Counted from the first letter of the stretch, positions 16,921 to 25,500 are shown. The stretch is 44,424 bases of DNA from Bacteroidota bacterium (GCA_021323165.1 JAJTCJ010000016.1:1-44424); one strand, 5' to 3'. The notes: generated by a model not told the origin, from the sequence alone. A program made the numbers and translations.

Positions 16921-18078
16921 TTAATAGTCTATTAACTTCAATTTCTTGAGAAGTTTCTTCTCTGGTTTTAAAACCGAGAATCTGTAACCGAGATATACCA
17001 TGGCCTTGCCGAAGCTGTAATCAAACGTGGAGTTCGCTTTTCCTCTGAACAGAAAATAATCCATTGTGCCCATTGTCCCAATGAAATATCTGCCATTGTC
17101 ATATCTCAGAGAGATGGTTCCATTGAATTTCCCTGCACCTGCAGACAACTGGTCATAGTCTGAATTATTATTTCGCGTATAAAATGACTGTTCCGCACCT
17201 ACGCCCTGAGTAACCGACACTGTTGCATAAATTCTTTTTTTAATAACCAGCGTGTAGATATATCCAATGTTTAATCCAAGGTTATGAGTATATCCCTTTT
17301 TAATAAGTGAAAGGCTATCGAAATTGCTTTTAAAAGGATCCTCAATAAGAGAGGGATTTCCGCTTGCTGAGAAATATGTATAATAAACACCTATTAATAA
17401 GGAACCGGCACTTTTCCGCTGCTGCTCAACAAAGGCGAATGAATTTCCATAAGAGTATCTTCTGTGATTAACTACATACATAGTATTCGCTCCGATATTT
17501 AATGCAGAAACATCTGAACGGATTGAGTAAGGTTGTTCACTTGTGTATGTTTCGTAGGATCTGGAATTCTTTATATAAAATCCTTTATAATGTTGGAAGA
17601 CAAGGTCAGTTATTATTTTTCTTCCGTAAATATGGAGCTGATAATCACGATAAGTGGTCTTGCCCTTTATATTCTCATTTCCTGAAAACACCTTTACTCC
17701 GGAATTAATAACAAAGCTTGCCCATCGGGAGCTTATACTAATGCCGAGATTATATTGAAGGTTTGGCACGTAGGTTAACTTTTTACCAGTGCGTTCATCG
17801 AATATGCTGAACTTTAAGAATCTTGCTGAAACCGGAATCGTTATAACAAATCTCTTGTAAAAAGATTTAACATAAGCAGTATCATAATTGACCGGGCGCT
17901 CGCGGAAACTAATAAGAGCGAATGTTCTATGAGGCCACATCCATTTTTCCCTAAGAGTTTTGTGCGGTATATCCATAGGCGTTTTAACACCTTGTGATTG
18001 TTTTTCCTGTGACAAAGAAATTAATGCTGAGGTTAACAGGAGGACAAGAAAGAATATTTTTGGAAAGTTAGTTTTCAT
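16921..18078 (-). CDS. DUF4421 family predicted outer-membrane protein
   Basis: The product of about 385 residues has a signal peptide (MKTNFPKIFFLVLLLTSALISLSQ) and a DUF4421-type body that starts with DTAYVKSFYKRFVITIPVSARF. It continues with many alternating beta strands, as in an outer-membrane barrel. Its function is not known. I use ATG 18078, because the in-frame upstream start at 18117 lies inside the terminator hairpin of the preceding gene and would remove the signal peptide from the N-terminus. It follows that terminator by 8 bases and has no regulon box of its own, so expression may depend on read-through from the CsbD operon or on a promoter I did not recognise. Confidence 0.8.
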   Translation of the reverse strand: MKTNFPKIFFLVLLLTSALISLSQEKQSQGVKTPMDIPHKTLREKWMWPHRTFALISFRERPVNYDTAYVKSFYKRFVITIPVSARFLKFSIFDERTGKKLTYVPNLQYNLGISISSRWASFVINSGVKVFSGNENIKGKTTYRDYQLHIYGRKIITDLVFQHYKGFYIKNSRSYETYTSEQPYSIRSDVSALNIGANTMYVVNHRRYSYGNSFAFVEQQRKSAGSLLIGVYYTYFSASGNPSLIEDPFKSNFDSLSLIKKGYTHNLGLNIGYIYTLVIKKRIYATVSVTQGVGAEQSFYTRNNNSDYDQLSAGAGKFNGTISLRYDNGRYFIGTMGTMDYFLFRGKANSTFDYSFGKAMVYLGYRFSVLKPEKKLLKKLKLIDY

Positions 18079-18085
18079 TAATAAA

Positions 18086-18124
18086 AAAGGATGTGCAGCA
18101 GAAGTTATCCGATGCACATCCTTT
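18086..18124 (-). terminator. Terminator (or attenuator) after the Lmo0937-like gene
   Basis: A perfect 12-base inverted repeat (AAAGGATGTGCA at 18124-18113 and TGCACATCCTTT at 18097-18086 on the minus strand) encloses a 15-base loop and is followed by a T-run. It would end the CsbD-to-Lmo0937 operon. The DUF4421 ATG lies 8 bases beyond it, so partial read-through is also possible. Confidence 0.8.
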
Positions 18125-18134
18125 CTACAAAAAT

Positions 18135-18290
18135 TTACATTGGTTTATTGCCGCTGATTACTCTAAAAAGAACAGCAATGACTGCAATTATCAATAATAC
18201 GTGAATGATGCCGCCTGTTTGAAATCCAAGATATCCGATTGCCCAGATAATTACCAGAATAACTGCGATAGTATATAGTAAGTTTCCCAT
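18135..18290 (-). CDS. Lmo0937 family small membrane protein
   Basis: This 51-residue protein begins MGNLLYTIAVILVIIWAIGY and ends in RVISGNKPM. It consists of two hydrophobic helices joined by GFQTGGIIHV. The length and the MGNLLY...IWxIGYxGFxxGGxIHxLLxIAxIAxLxRVI pattern match the Lmo0937 family of tiny membrane proteins that often accompany CsbD and YtxH stress genes. Start ATG 18290 and stop 18135 are clear. It is the last gene of the box-B operon, 29 bases after the small lipoprotein gene, and is followed by a strong hairpin. Its function is unknown. Confidence 0.88.
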   Translation of the reverse strand: MGNLLYTIAVILVIIWAIGYLGFQTGGIIHVLLIIAVIAVLFRVISGNKPM

Positions 18291-18319
18291 TGTTTTATTT
18301 TTTAGTTTTATATTAATTA

Positions 18320-18499
18320 TTAACGTTTACCTTTTTTGTTATGTCCCGGGTTAGTAGTGGCCGGATGATGTGGATTATTCGAGTTTTTTACCCAACCTCT
18401 TTTGCCTCCACCCTGGCCGTGGACACCCACAAAACAAGATGTTGTACTGAACAAAAATCCAACTAAAGTGATAATTAAGACTATTTTATAATTTTTCAT
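18320..18499 (-). CDS. Small predicted lipoprotein, 59 residues
   Basis: The product starts MKNYKIVLIITLVGFLFSTT and continues SC. Cys22 follows a hydrophobic signal and is a plausible lipidation site, although TTSC is a weak lipobox. The mature part is short, Gly/His/Asn/Lys-rich and strongly basic (GGGKRGWVKN, NPHHPATTNPGHNKKGKR). No domain is recognisable. It lies 15 bases after the barrel gene and 29 bases before the Lmo0937 gene in the box-B operon. The tight operon packing and the signal peptide support a real gene. Confidence 0.75.
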   Translation of the reverse strand: MKNYKIVLIITLVGFLFSTTSCFVGVHGQGGGKRGWVKNSNNPHHPATTNPGHNKKGKR

Positions 18500-18514
18500 G
18501 ATTTATTTTTTTAA

Positions 18515-19096
18515 TTAAAAGTGAATTGCTAAACCTATAGTGGATATTCCTGTTGACAGATCTAAGAACAAACCTGCTTTATCATTCAAATGATATTCTG
18601 CACCGATATGAGCAGCAAGGAAAAGAGGACTGGATGCTCTGTATACATGTTTGTCGCCATAATAATCACTGTCCCATGTAACGCTTCTAAAAACGAATCC
18701 TGCTGAAGCTGCAGCATAGAAATCCCATTTTTCATTTGCTTTCATTAATTGATCGAAATAATATGTCCCTTTCAATCCCACTGGTATAGCTACGACACGA
18801 TATGAATAATATCTGTATGATTCATCATATTTAGGTTCATCGGGCTTCCCCCAATAATGATTTTTAGTGTAGGTATAACCTGCTACAAAAGGCGCGAGGG
18901 TGAAATTTCTTGCTACATCAAGTTCGAAGTTCAATGAACCTACAGGTATTGGATGGCCGATATATCCGTAGTATCCTACTCCTGCTCCAAGGTTTAATGT
19001 ATTTCCATACTTTTCAGCTTCCGGCTTATCTTGGGCTTTCATACTGGTTGCCATTGCGGCAACCAGTGAAAGTGAAATTATTATGATCTTTTTCAT
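18515..19096 (-). CDS. Outer-membrane beta-barrel protein
   Basis: The 193-residue protein has a signal peptide (MKKIIIISLSLVAAMATSMKAQ) and alternating strand patterns such as LNLGAGVGYYGYIG, GLKGTYYFDQL and FLAAHIGAEYHLNDKAGLFLDLSTG. It ends in a strand with terminal Phe (IGLAIHF), as expected for a barrel inserted by the Bam machinery. The eight-strand size resembles small OmpW/OmpX-like barrels, but no specific family is recognised. It lies 26 bases downstream of the OmpA gene in the box-B operon. Confidence 0.8.
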   Translation of the reverse strand: MKKIIIISLSLVAAMATSMKAQDKPEAEKYGNTLNLGAGVGYYGYIGHPIPVGSLNFELDVARNFTLAPFVAGYTYTKNHYWGKPDEPKYDESYRYYSYRVVAIPVGLKGTYYFDQLMKANEKWDFYAAASAGFVFRSVTWDSDYYGDKHVYRASSPLFLAAHIGAEYHLNDKAGLFLDLSTGISTIGLAIHF

Positions 19097-19122
19097 AGTT
19101 TTAAATTTTAAGGTATTGATGA

Positions 19123-20607
19123 TTAATATGAAGTTATAAGTTCAACTCTTCTGTTCTTAGCTTTTCCTGCTGCTTTTGTGTTGTCAGCCACTGGTTTTGT
19201 TTCTCCGTAACCAACCGCATTTAAACGAGTTGCAGGGATACCTTTTGATACCAGGTAATTCTTAACTGATACTGTTCTTTTTTGAGATAGTTCCATGTTA
19301 TAAGCATCATCGCCTACATTGTCTGTATGACCTTCAATTGTAAGGGTGATTGCAGAATAACGATTTAAGATTACAACAAGATCATCTAACTGAGAATTAG
19401 AAATCAATTTGAGTTTATCGCTTCCTGTTTCAAAGTATATTTTACTTGCGATTAAAGTGATCTTTACAATATCTTCTTTAGCAATTGCAGGGCAACCTTT
19501 ATTTTCAATTGTTCCTTTGATGTCAGGACAACGATCATTATTGTCAGAAACACCATCACCATCAGTATCAGGGCAGCCTTTGAATACAAGGATTCCGGCT
19601 AATTCTGGACAGGCATCTTCTTCGTTTACAATACCATCTTTATCATTATCCAATGTACAGCCGTTAGCATCAACTTTATAACCTGGAAGTGTTCCGGAAC
19701 ATTTATCATCAATATCAGCAATACCATCTTTGTCGGCATCAGGACAACCTTTTAATTCGATAGAACCTGCTACTGCGGGACAACGATCTTCTGCATCTGT
19801 TAAGCCATCAAAATCCTGATCAGGACAACCTTTCATTGCCGCAAGGCCTTTAACTTCGATACATGCATCAAGGTAATCTGCTACACCATCACCATCACGG
19901 TCAAGCGGACATCCTACATTATCAACAGCAACACCTGCCGGTGTATTATCGCATTTATCTTTTTTATCTGAAACCCCATCATTGTCAGCATCTTTCTTCT
20001 TACCAAGATTAAAAGTCAAACCGGCTTTATGGTATAAGTAACCATCATTTGTTCCGCCACCTACAGTATGATCCATACCATCAGTAGTTGTGTACATAAA
20101 TGATTCTTCTAACTGAAGAGAAATTACACTATTCAAACGAAAGTTTAGACCGCCACCAAAAGAAGGTAAGGCATAATCAAAACGTTCCTTTAAGCCAAAA
20201 ATGCGTTCATGCATAATGCCGCCAACTCCTGCATATACGTAAGGTCTAACAGCCCATTTAGGTGCTAAAAGGTTATAACGCAATACTAAGCTAACCGTAT
20301 TTAACCTTACATGGAAATGGTTCTTATCATTATCCGGACTCCAGTACTGTGGCTGTTCTCTGTTTCCAACTTCACCTCTTGTAAAGAAAATAGAAGCGTC
20401 AAAGTGGTTATTTAAATAGCGTGATATAGAAACACAGGCAAAGCCATAAGTGGCAGGCTGTGTTGTACTGTAGAAGTTCATTCCACGATCACCATTGTAT
20501 TGTGTTATCCCGCCATAAAAACCAACGTTCCATTTTTTTTCTGCTGTTTGCGAGAAGGCTGTTATTGCTGTCAGGCAGAGCGCAGACATTAGTATTAATT
20601 TTTTCAT
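19123..20607 (-). CDS. OmpA family protein: barrel, thrombospondin type 3 repeats, OmpA C-domain
   Basis: The 494-residue protein has a signal peptide (to about residue 20), an N-terminal barrel-like region (20-205) and a calcium-binding thrombospondin type 3 repeat stalk (about 205-375). Stalk units include DADNDGVSDKKDKC, DRDGDGVADYLDAC and DTDGDGVSDNNDRC. A C-terminal OmpA domain (about 385-494) contains IEGHTDNVGDDAYNMELSQKR and NRRVEL, the peptidoglycan-binding signature. It should tether the outer membrane to the cell wall. It is the third gene of the box-B operon, 51 bases after the preceding barrel gene. Confidence 0.93.
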   Translation of the reverse strand: MKKLILMSALCLTAITAFSQTAEKKWNVGFYGGITQYNGDRGMNFYSTTQPATYGFACVSISRYLNNHFDASIFFTRGEVGNREQPQYWSPDNDKNHFHVRLNTVSLVLRYNLLAPKWAVRPYVYAGVGGIMHERIFGLKERFDYALPSFGGGLNFRLNSVISLQLEESFMYTTTDGMDHTVGGGTNDGYLYHKAGLTFNLGKKKDADNDGVSDKKDKCDNTPAGVAVDNVGCPLDRDGDGVADYLDACIEVKGLAAMKGCPDQDFDGLTDAEDRCPAVAGSIELKGCPDADKDGIADIDDKCSGTLPGYKVDANGCTLDNDKDGIVNEEDACPELAGILVFKGCPDTDGDGVSDNNDRCPDIKGTIENKGCPAIAKEDIVKITLIASKIYFETGSDKLKLISNSQLDDLVVILNRYSAITLTIEGHTDNVGDDAYNMELSQKRTVSVKNYLVSKGIPATRLNAVGYGETKPVADNTKAAGKAKNRRVELITSY

Positions 20608-20658
20608 AATTTGTGTTTAATCTTAATTTAGTTTATTTGAGATTTAGTTTATTATTGT

Positions 20659-21309
20659 TTATTTATAAAAGGCGTATCCTATTGTTCCCTGGAACCATAC
20701 GTTTTTATAGCGTGGTGTATTTGAGGTTCCATCACCATGATTATTTTGCAGGTCACATCCAACCCTTGTTCCTAATGTGATATGTTTAAGGTTGATATCT
20801 AATCCTCCGACAACTCCGAAAACATTTTTTCTTATGTTATCATTGTCAAATTCTTTTTCCTGTACATAACTTGATGATGAGTTTGTGAATACATCACGTT
20901 GATTTAATAAATAGGAATATTGAGGACCTGCGAAAAGAGTAAAGAATTCACTTGGCTTAAACGCAACCTGTAAAGGAATATCTAAATAGGTAGTCGTCCT
21001 TGTAAATGTATATTCATTTCCAAGCATGGTACCGTGTCCTCTGAATCCTTTTTGAGAGATCAATGCTTCTGGTTGAACGCCAAGATATTTTCCAAATGGG
21101 ATTGCTAAAGAAATACCAGCTGCTAATCCAAACTTTGGATCAGCTCTGAATTCTTCTCCTTCTTCATCATATACATTGGAATAATTCAATCCGGCTTTGA
21201 TTCCGAATTGTAATTTTTCACGGTTATCAGTGTCATTTGAACTTTCCTGAGCGATACCGATACCTGCACAAGTCAGGAATAATACTGCTATTAAGGTTAT
21301 TTTTTTCAT
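20659..21309 (-). CDS. PorT-like outer-membrane beta-barrel protein
   Basis: The 216-residue product has a signal peptide (MKKITLIAVLFLTCAGIGIAQ) and then a barrel of the PorT/outer-membrane beta-barrel type. Diagnostic pieces are FGIKAGLNYSNVYDE, FGLAAGISLAIPFGKYLGVQPEALISQKGFRG, YLDIPLQVAFKPSEFFTLFAGPQYSYLL and GVVGGLDINLKHITLGTRVG. Members are common in Bacteroidota and most have no assigned role, so the T9SS protein PorT itself cannot be claimed. It is the second gene of the box-B operon. Confidence 0.85.
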   Translation of the reverse strand: MKKITLIAVLFLTCAGIGIAQESSNDTDNREKLQFGIKAGLNYSNVYDEEGEEFRADPKFGLAAGISLAIPFGKYLGVQPEALISQKGFRGHGTMLGNEYTFTRTTTYLDIPLQVAFKPSEFFTLFAGPQYSYLLNQRDVFTNSSSSYVQEKEFDNDNIRKNVFGVVGGLDINLKHITLGTRVGCDLQNNHGDGTSNTPRYKNVWFQGTIGYAFYK

Positions 21310-21357
21310 AGTTTCTTATTTAATTTATTTATTAATCCTTTAGAGGGTTAATCAGAA

Positions 21358-21609
21358 TTATTTAGTACTAAAGGGTGATAATGAATTATAATCTATAATG
21401 TCAATATCATTCTGCATGTTTTCTTCTTTTATTGTGAGTAGTTTTTGAATTTCCTCTTTTGTTTTTCCAAGCTTGGTCTGGATCTTTAACAGCATTTCAT
21501 CCTGTTTTTTCATTAATTCCTGTAGATCATTATTGGTAAGCATTGAAAATTTTATTAATAGTTTTTCTTTGGTTGCGTTCCAGTCGGTTGTTTTAGTTTG
21601 TTCCTTCAT
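21358..21609 (-). CDS. CsbD-like general stress protein
   Basis: The 83-residue protein is hydrophilic and helical. Residues about 10-66 follow the CsbD pattern W-x-x-x-K-x-K-L-x-x-x-F-x-x-L-T-x-x-D-L, then K-x-D-E-x-L-x-K-I-Q-x-K-L-G-K-T-K-E-E. A short C-terminal tail is not part of the family. CsbD proteins belong to general-stress regulons in several phyla, with no known biochemical activity. It is the first gene after promoter box B, whose -7 element ends 25 bases before the ATG, and it heads a six-gene operon. Confidence 0.8.
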   Translation of the reverse strand: MKEQTKTTDWNATKEKLLIKFSMLTNNDLQELMKKQDEMLLKIQTKLGKTKEEIQKLLTIKEENMQNDIDIIDYNSLSPFSTK

Positions 21610-21634
21610 TGTAATTGGTTTTATTATTCTTAGA

Positions 21635-21700
21635 CAAAGATGCGATTGAATGCTTGGGTAAGTATTACATAACTTTGGCTATATGTTACATCATTCACAC
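21635..21700 (-). promoter_or_regulatory. Regulon promoter box B (CsbD operon)
   Basis: On the minus strand: GTGTGAA, unit TGATGTAAC (21693-21685), 12 bases, unit TTATGTAAT (21672-21664), exactly 21 bases, CATCTTTG (21642-21635), then the CsbD ATG 25 bases on. Spacing is identical to the other boxes. Confidence 0.88.
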
Positions 21701-21712
21701 TTTAGCTAGAAA

Positions 21713-22369
21713 TTATTTCTTTTTACCTCCACCGCCATGGCCGCCATTCTCACCTGATTTTGGGGAATTCTGTTGATTCTGTTGCTTTTGTTGTTGTTGT
21801 CCTGAACTTTGTTTTTGTTGTTTCGGTTCATTACTCTTTTTCTGGTGATTCTGTTCTGAATTTTGTTTTTGCTGATGCTGACCTGTATTCTGTTTTTGTT
21901 TATTATCAGATTTATTTCCATTACGGTTTTCTTTTCCTGAATTATGATTAGAACCATTACTCGGTTTAGAATTAGCACCTTTCGCGGGACGCGCACCTAT
22001 TGTTTTCTGTTCTTTGCCGCGATATCCTTTGTGATATTTGGCTTTATGTTCCTTGTAATATATGTTAGGGGTGTTTCCATAGTAATTATTTACAATTACC
22101 TTGTAACCGCTATACAAATCGTAGTTGGCATACATATCCGGCAGATATGCTCTGTGCAGCCATATTCCACCACCATAATAAATAAACATTGATGTTTGTA
22201 TATCATAGTAGGCTTCTACATCGGGCAAATAATAATATCTGACATCTGTATAACCAACCGGTCCCCACTGTGGCGGTGAGCCGATATTGACATTTACAGA
22301 GATCTGCGCTTTGATTGTCCCGGAAATTAATATTGTAAGGCTAATCAGAATTAGTTTTAATATTTTCAT
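21713..22369 (-). CDS. Exported protein with Q/N/K-rich low-complexity tail
   Basis: The 218-residue protein has a signal peptide (to about residue 21, IKAQ). A compact Tyr-rich domain spans about 22-110 and includes GPVGYTDVRYYYLPDVEAYYDIQTS and YNDLYSGY-like segments. A long tail follows (about 111-218) of Gln, Asn, Lys, Ser and Gly, with repeats such as QKQNSGQHQQKQ. The front part resembles small exported proteins often seen in Bacteroidota stress loci. The tail may be disordered, sticky or wall-binding. It is the only gene between promoter box C and box B. Its leader also carries a small hairpin next to the -7 element. Function is unknown. Confidence 0.75.
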   Translation of the reverse strand: MKILKLILISLTILISGTIKAQISVNVNIGSPPQWGPVGYTDVRYYYLPDVEAYYDIQTSMFIYYGGGIWLHRAYLPDMYANYDLYSGYKVIVNNYYGNTPNIYYKEHKAKYHKGYRGKEQKTIGARPAKGANSKPSNGSNHNSGKENRNGNKSDNKQKQNTGQHQQKQNSEQNHQKKSNEPKQQKQSSGQQQQKQQNQQNSPKSGENGGHGGGGKKK

Positions 22370-22414
22370 GATGAGTTTTTTATTTTAATTGGACCACTGT
22401 TCGGTGGTACTTAT

Positions 22415-22428
22415 GTGAATTATTTCAC
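22415..22428 (-). other. 5'-end inverted repeat in the leader of the Q/N/K-rich gene
   Basis: GTGAA (or its complement arm) at 22415-22419 pairs with TTCAC at 22424-22428 across four bases, four bases downstream of the -7 element at 22433. The same element occupies the same place at boxes D and E, with a variant at box F. Confidence 0.6.
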
Positions 22429-22432
22429 AGAG

Positions 22433-22498
22433 CAAAGATGGTGGTATAAGAGGCGGGGTTTGTTACACAACTTTCTCTAAAGGTTGCATTATTCACAC
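22433..22498 (-). promoter_or_regulatory. Regulon promoter box C
   Basis: On the minus strand: GTGTGAA, unit TAATGCAAC (22491-22483), 12 bases, unit TTGTGTAAC (22470-22462), exactly 21 bases, CATCTTTG (22440-22433). The next ATG on this strand is 22369, after a 63-base leader. Confidence 0.87.
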
Positions 22499-22529
22499 AT
22501 GAAAGAGATTGCTGAAAATGGTCATAAAA

Positions 22530-22559
22530 AAAACGTCATTCCTTTTGGAATGACGTTTT
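22530..22559 (-). terminator. Terminator of the ice-adhesin/PorP/OmpA operon
   Basis: A perfect 13-base stem (AAAACGTCATTCC with GGAATGACGTTTT) has a four-base loop and is followed on the minus strand by a run of eight T. It lies 16 bases after the stop of the PD40-OmpA gene. Confidence 0.92.
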
Positions 22560-22575
22560 AGTTTAATAAAATGTA

Positions 22576-24513
22576 TTATTTTTTTACGATAATAAATTCC
22601 GTTCTTCTGTTTTTTTGATGTTCTCCTTCTAAGCACTCTGAAAGTATGGGACCTTCACAAGGGCATATACTCGCAAGCTTAGGTTCCCCATATCCTTTAC
22701 CATTTATTCTCGAAGGATTTGAGATTTTTTGTTTGACATAATCGGAAGAGGCCTTTGCTCTACGTTCTGATAATAGCTGATTGTATTCTTTGCTTGATCT
22801 GCAATCAGTATATGAACGGGATTCAACAATCATGTTTGGGTAGGCATTCATGATCTCAATGATCTTATCAAGATCCGGCTCCGCATCTTTTCTGATATCA
22901 GATTTCCCATAATCAAAGAATATGGTGTTTAAAGCAAGAAGTTCAGCGAGATCCTTGCCTTCTGTTATTTCTGAAGCTATTGCTTCAGCTTTAGTAAGCA
23001 AAATTACATCAGCTTTGACAATCTGTTCATTACCATTGGTGTTTGCAACATTATTTCCATCGTTAAATTTTCTTTTCTTGCCTGTCAGTAAATAATTTGT
23101 ATTTGATTCCACTTTAAAGCTGAATGATCCATTTTCCGAAGTTGTAAGTGTATCAAGCACTTTGTTGGATTCGTCAAGAAGACTTATGAATACGTTACCA
23201 AGAACGGTCAAATTACGGTCTTTTGCAAAGCCTTTGATCTGTTTTTGCCCATCTATTCCTATTAAGAAGTCAATAGTATAGATGTCATCATCTCCATTTC
23301 CGCCTGTACGGTTTGAGGAGAGGTAGCCTTTGTTTGTAGTACCGTTTCCTATGGCACCAAAATCGTCATTCATTGTATTTAATGGGTTACCAGGATTTAC
23401 AGGCTTTGCAAATCCTTTACCTGAAGTAAACGACATGAAAATATCCTGTCCTCCCAACCCAAAATGTCCATTTGAAGAAAATAATAATGTACCATTTGAT
23501 TCAACTATGAATGGAAACATTTCGTCCCCTTCTGTATTTATTTTGTTTCCAAGATTTTCGGGTTTAGTCCAAACATTTTTGTCATCTGCAGTTGTTTTGT
23601 AAATATCAGAACCTCCAAATCCTCCAGGCATGTCTGATGTAAAATACATTGTTTTCCCATCGTTACTTAGACAGGGGTGACCTACAGAATATTCAGGATT
23701 GTTAAACGTAAATGGTAAAGGGTCGGACCACTTGTCATCTTTAAATGTGCTGAAGCTGATCTGCAGTTCAACTACCTTATCTTTCGATTTATCATCATTA
23801 TTATTTGTAGTGAATGCCATGAATGTTCCATTGTTGCTAAAACTTGCCGGTCCATCATGCATTTTAGTATTCATGCTTTTGTTGAAATTCTCCGGATCTT
23901 TTAACTGTGTTCCGTCTATCTCAGAAACGTAGAGATTTAGAAATGGAAGGCCTGTCCGGTTATCTTTTCTTTTGATCATTTTTGAAAGCGTTCTGGTTGA
24001 CGCAAACACGATCTTATTCAGGAAATAAGCTGGTGCGAAATCTTTAGCGGCAGAATTGATCTTTAAATTCTCAACTTTATAGCTTCCCTGGTCTTTCGTT
24101 AAGGAATTAAAAGTTGATATATTTTCCATATAACTCTTTGCACGAAGATCTTCTGGCTTAAGTGAATTGAACTTATCCATTGCTTTGTGTGCCTCATCAT
24201 ACTTGCCATTCATTTTTAGGATCATGGCGTAATTAAAATAGTCTTCAGGCAGTATCCCTGATTGTGTAGTTATCAGTTTAGAATATATTATTTCCGATTC
24301 AATATTCTGGTTTGTGTAATGATAGCTTTCGGCTAATCTTCTTTGCCCCTCAACCGATAATGGTTTAGAGTGCTTGTAGGAGTCTATAGCGTTTGTGTAA
24401 TCATATCGGAATGCATACTTATCGCCTTTGATTTCCTTAGCAGACTTTTCCTGTGAAACGGCACTGAGACTTAGTCCGATAAAAAGTATTATTGGAATAT
24501 ATATATTTTTCAT
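22576..24513 (-). CDS. PorE/SprE-like PD40-OmpA protein of the ice-adhesin operon
   Basis: The 645-residue protein has a signal peptide, a TPR-like helical region (about 30-135), and a PD40 propeller (about 160-410) with blades such as GKTMYFTSDMPGGFGGSDIYK and GTLLFSSNGHFGLGGQDIF. A carboxypeptidase-regulatory-like beta domain (about 430-500) follows, then an OmpA C-domain (about 535-645) with TIFFDYGKSDIRKDAEPDLDK and the NRRTEF end. The OmpA loop reads SRSYTDCRSS rather than the usual SHTD. This layout accompanies PorP/SprF in T9SS-linked operons and should anchor the machinery to peptidoglycan. It is 23 bases after PorP/SprF and ends at a strong terminator. Confidence 0.92.
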   Translation of the reverse strand: MKNIYIPIILFIGLSLSAVSQEKSAKEIKGDKYAFRYDYTNAIDSYKHSKPLSVEGQRRLAESYHYTNQNIESEIIYSKLITTQSGILPEDYFNYAMILKMNGKYDEAHKAMDKFNSLKPEDLRAKSYMENISTFNSLTKDQGSYKVENLKINSAAKDFAPAYFLNKIVFASTRTLSKMIKRKDNRTGLPFLNLYVSEIDGTQLKDPENFNKSMNTKMHDGPASFSNNGTFMAFTTNNNDDKSKDKVVELQISFSTFKDDKWSDPLPFTFNNPEYSVGHPCLSNDGKTMYFTSDMPGGFGGSDIYKTTADDKNVWTKPENLGNKINTEGDEMFPFIVESNGTLLFSSNGHFGLGGQDIFMSFTSGKGFAKPVNPGNPLNTMNDDFGAIGNGTTNKGYLSSNRTGGNGDDDIYTIDFLIGIDGQKQIKGFAKDRNLTVLGNVFISLLDESNKVLDTLTTSENGSFSFKVESNTNYLLTGKKRKFNDGNNVANTNGNEQIVKADVILLTKAEAIASEITEGKDLAELLALNTIFFDYGKSDIRKDAEPDLDKIIEIMNAYPNMIVESRSYTDCRSSKEYNQLLSERRAKASSDYVKQKISNPSRINGKGYGEPKLASICPCEGPILSECLEGEHQKNRRTEFIIVKK

Positions 24514-24536
24514 TTTTTAAATGTTATTGAATGAGA

Positions 24537-25475
24537 TTAGAAATATCTTGGTGAATGGATCTGTTTTTTACTTGAGTATATGAAATCATATCTTAAGATC
24601 AGCTCATGGCTGCCTTTGTTATACTTAGATGTATTTAATCCATACGACCAGTCATATGAATAACCTAAGTGTAATTGTTCAGTCAGATCTATGCCTATGA
24701 GTCCGCCAACTGCATCACCGGAACGATACATCGCACCTATAAGTAACTTTTTCATTATTACAAATGATGCGGTTATATCAGCTTGTAATGGAGCAGCAGG
24801 AGTCATTTTCACCAATGTTGTTGGTTTGAACTCCAGGTTATCGGAGATCTTGATCATTCCACCGGCAATAAAGAAATAATGTCTCTGTTCTTTTCCTGTA
24901 AGCGTGCTGCCGTCAGGTAAATTAATTACAGAGTAATTATTTTGTAATAGGTTTGGTACTGAAACACCTGCATAGAAACGTTCAAGGGAATAGTATGCAC
25001 CAACTCCGAAGTTAGGGGTTACACGGTTCCTTATATCAGATTGAAATATTGGATCTGTCTGATTATCCAATGCCAGAGTACTCATGTTTCCCTGGAATAT
25101 ATTAGCGCCTGCACTAAGTCCCAATGCTAACTTAGATTTTTTTGTGAGCTTCATCATATAAGCGAAGTCACCAAAAATTGCTGTATTATTTGTCGGACCG
25201 ATCTTATCGTTTGAAACTGACAATCCCAATCCTATATGCTCATTTCTGATCGGGCTGTGTAAGGTCAACGTTTGTGTAACAGGTGCTCCCTTGAAGTCAA
25301 CCCATTGGGAACGATGCAGCCCCGTAATTGTTAACGCATCCCGGCTTCCTGCATACGCTGGATTTACCGATAGAGTGTTGTACATGTAATGTGTGTACAT
25401 TGGGGCTTGTTGAGCCTGCATAGTTGTGAAGCCTAATGTGGCGACAAGAACTAATGATATATTTAAATTTTTCAT
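24537..25475 (-). CDS. PorP/SprF family type IX secretion membrane protein (ice-adhesin operon)
   Basis: The 312-residue barrel has a signal peptide (to about residue 21, MQAQ) and the family signature QAPMYTHYMYNTLSVNPAYAGS, then HRSQWVDFKGAPVTQ, with a C-terminal SPRYF. It is clearly homologous to the protein at 5001-5891. It lies 25 bases downstream of the large ice-binding CHU_C gene and 23 bases upstream of PD40-OmpA. By analogy with SprF and SprB it is likely to be the dedicated partner for export or attachment of that cargo. The analogy is established knowledge of the family; the pairing here is inference from gene order. Confidence 0.93.
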   Translation of the reverse strand: MKNLNISLVLVATLGFTTMQAQQAPMYTHYMYNTLSVNPAYAGSRDALTITGLHRSQWVDFKGAPVTQTLTLHSPIRNEHIGLGLSVSNDKIGPTNNTAIFGDFAYMMKLTKKSKLALGLSAGANIFQGNMSTLALDNQTDPIFQSDIRNRVTPNFGVGAYYSLERFYAGVSVPNLLQNNYSVINLPDGSTLTGKEQRHYFFIAGGMIKISDNLEFKPTTLVKMTPAAPLQADITASFVIMKKLLIGAMYRSGDAVGGLIGIDLTEQLHLGYSYDWSYGLNTSKYNKGSHELILRYDFIYSSKKQIHSPRYF

Positions 25476-25500
25476 TTTATATTTCTTGTTATGTTAGTTC

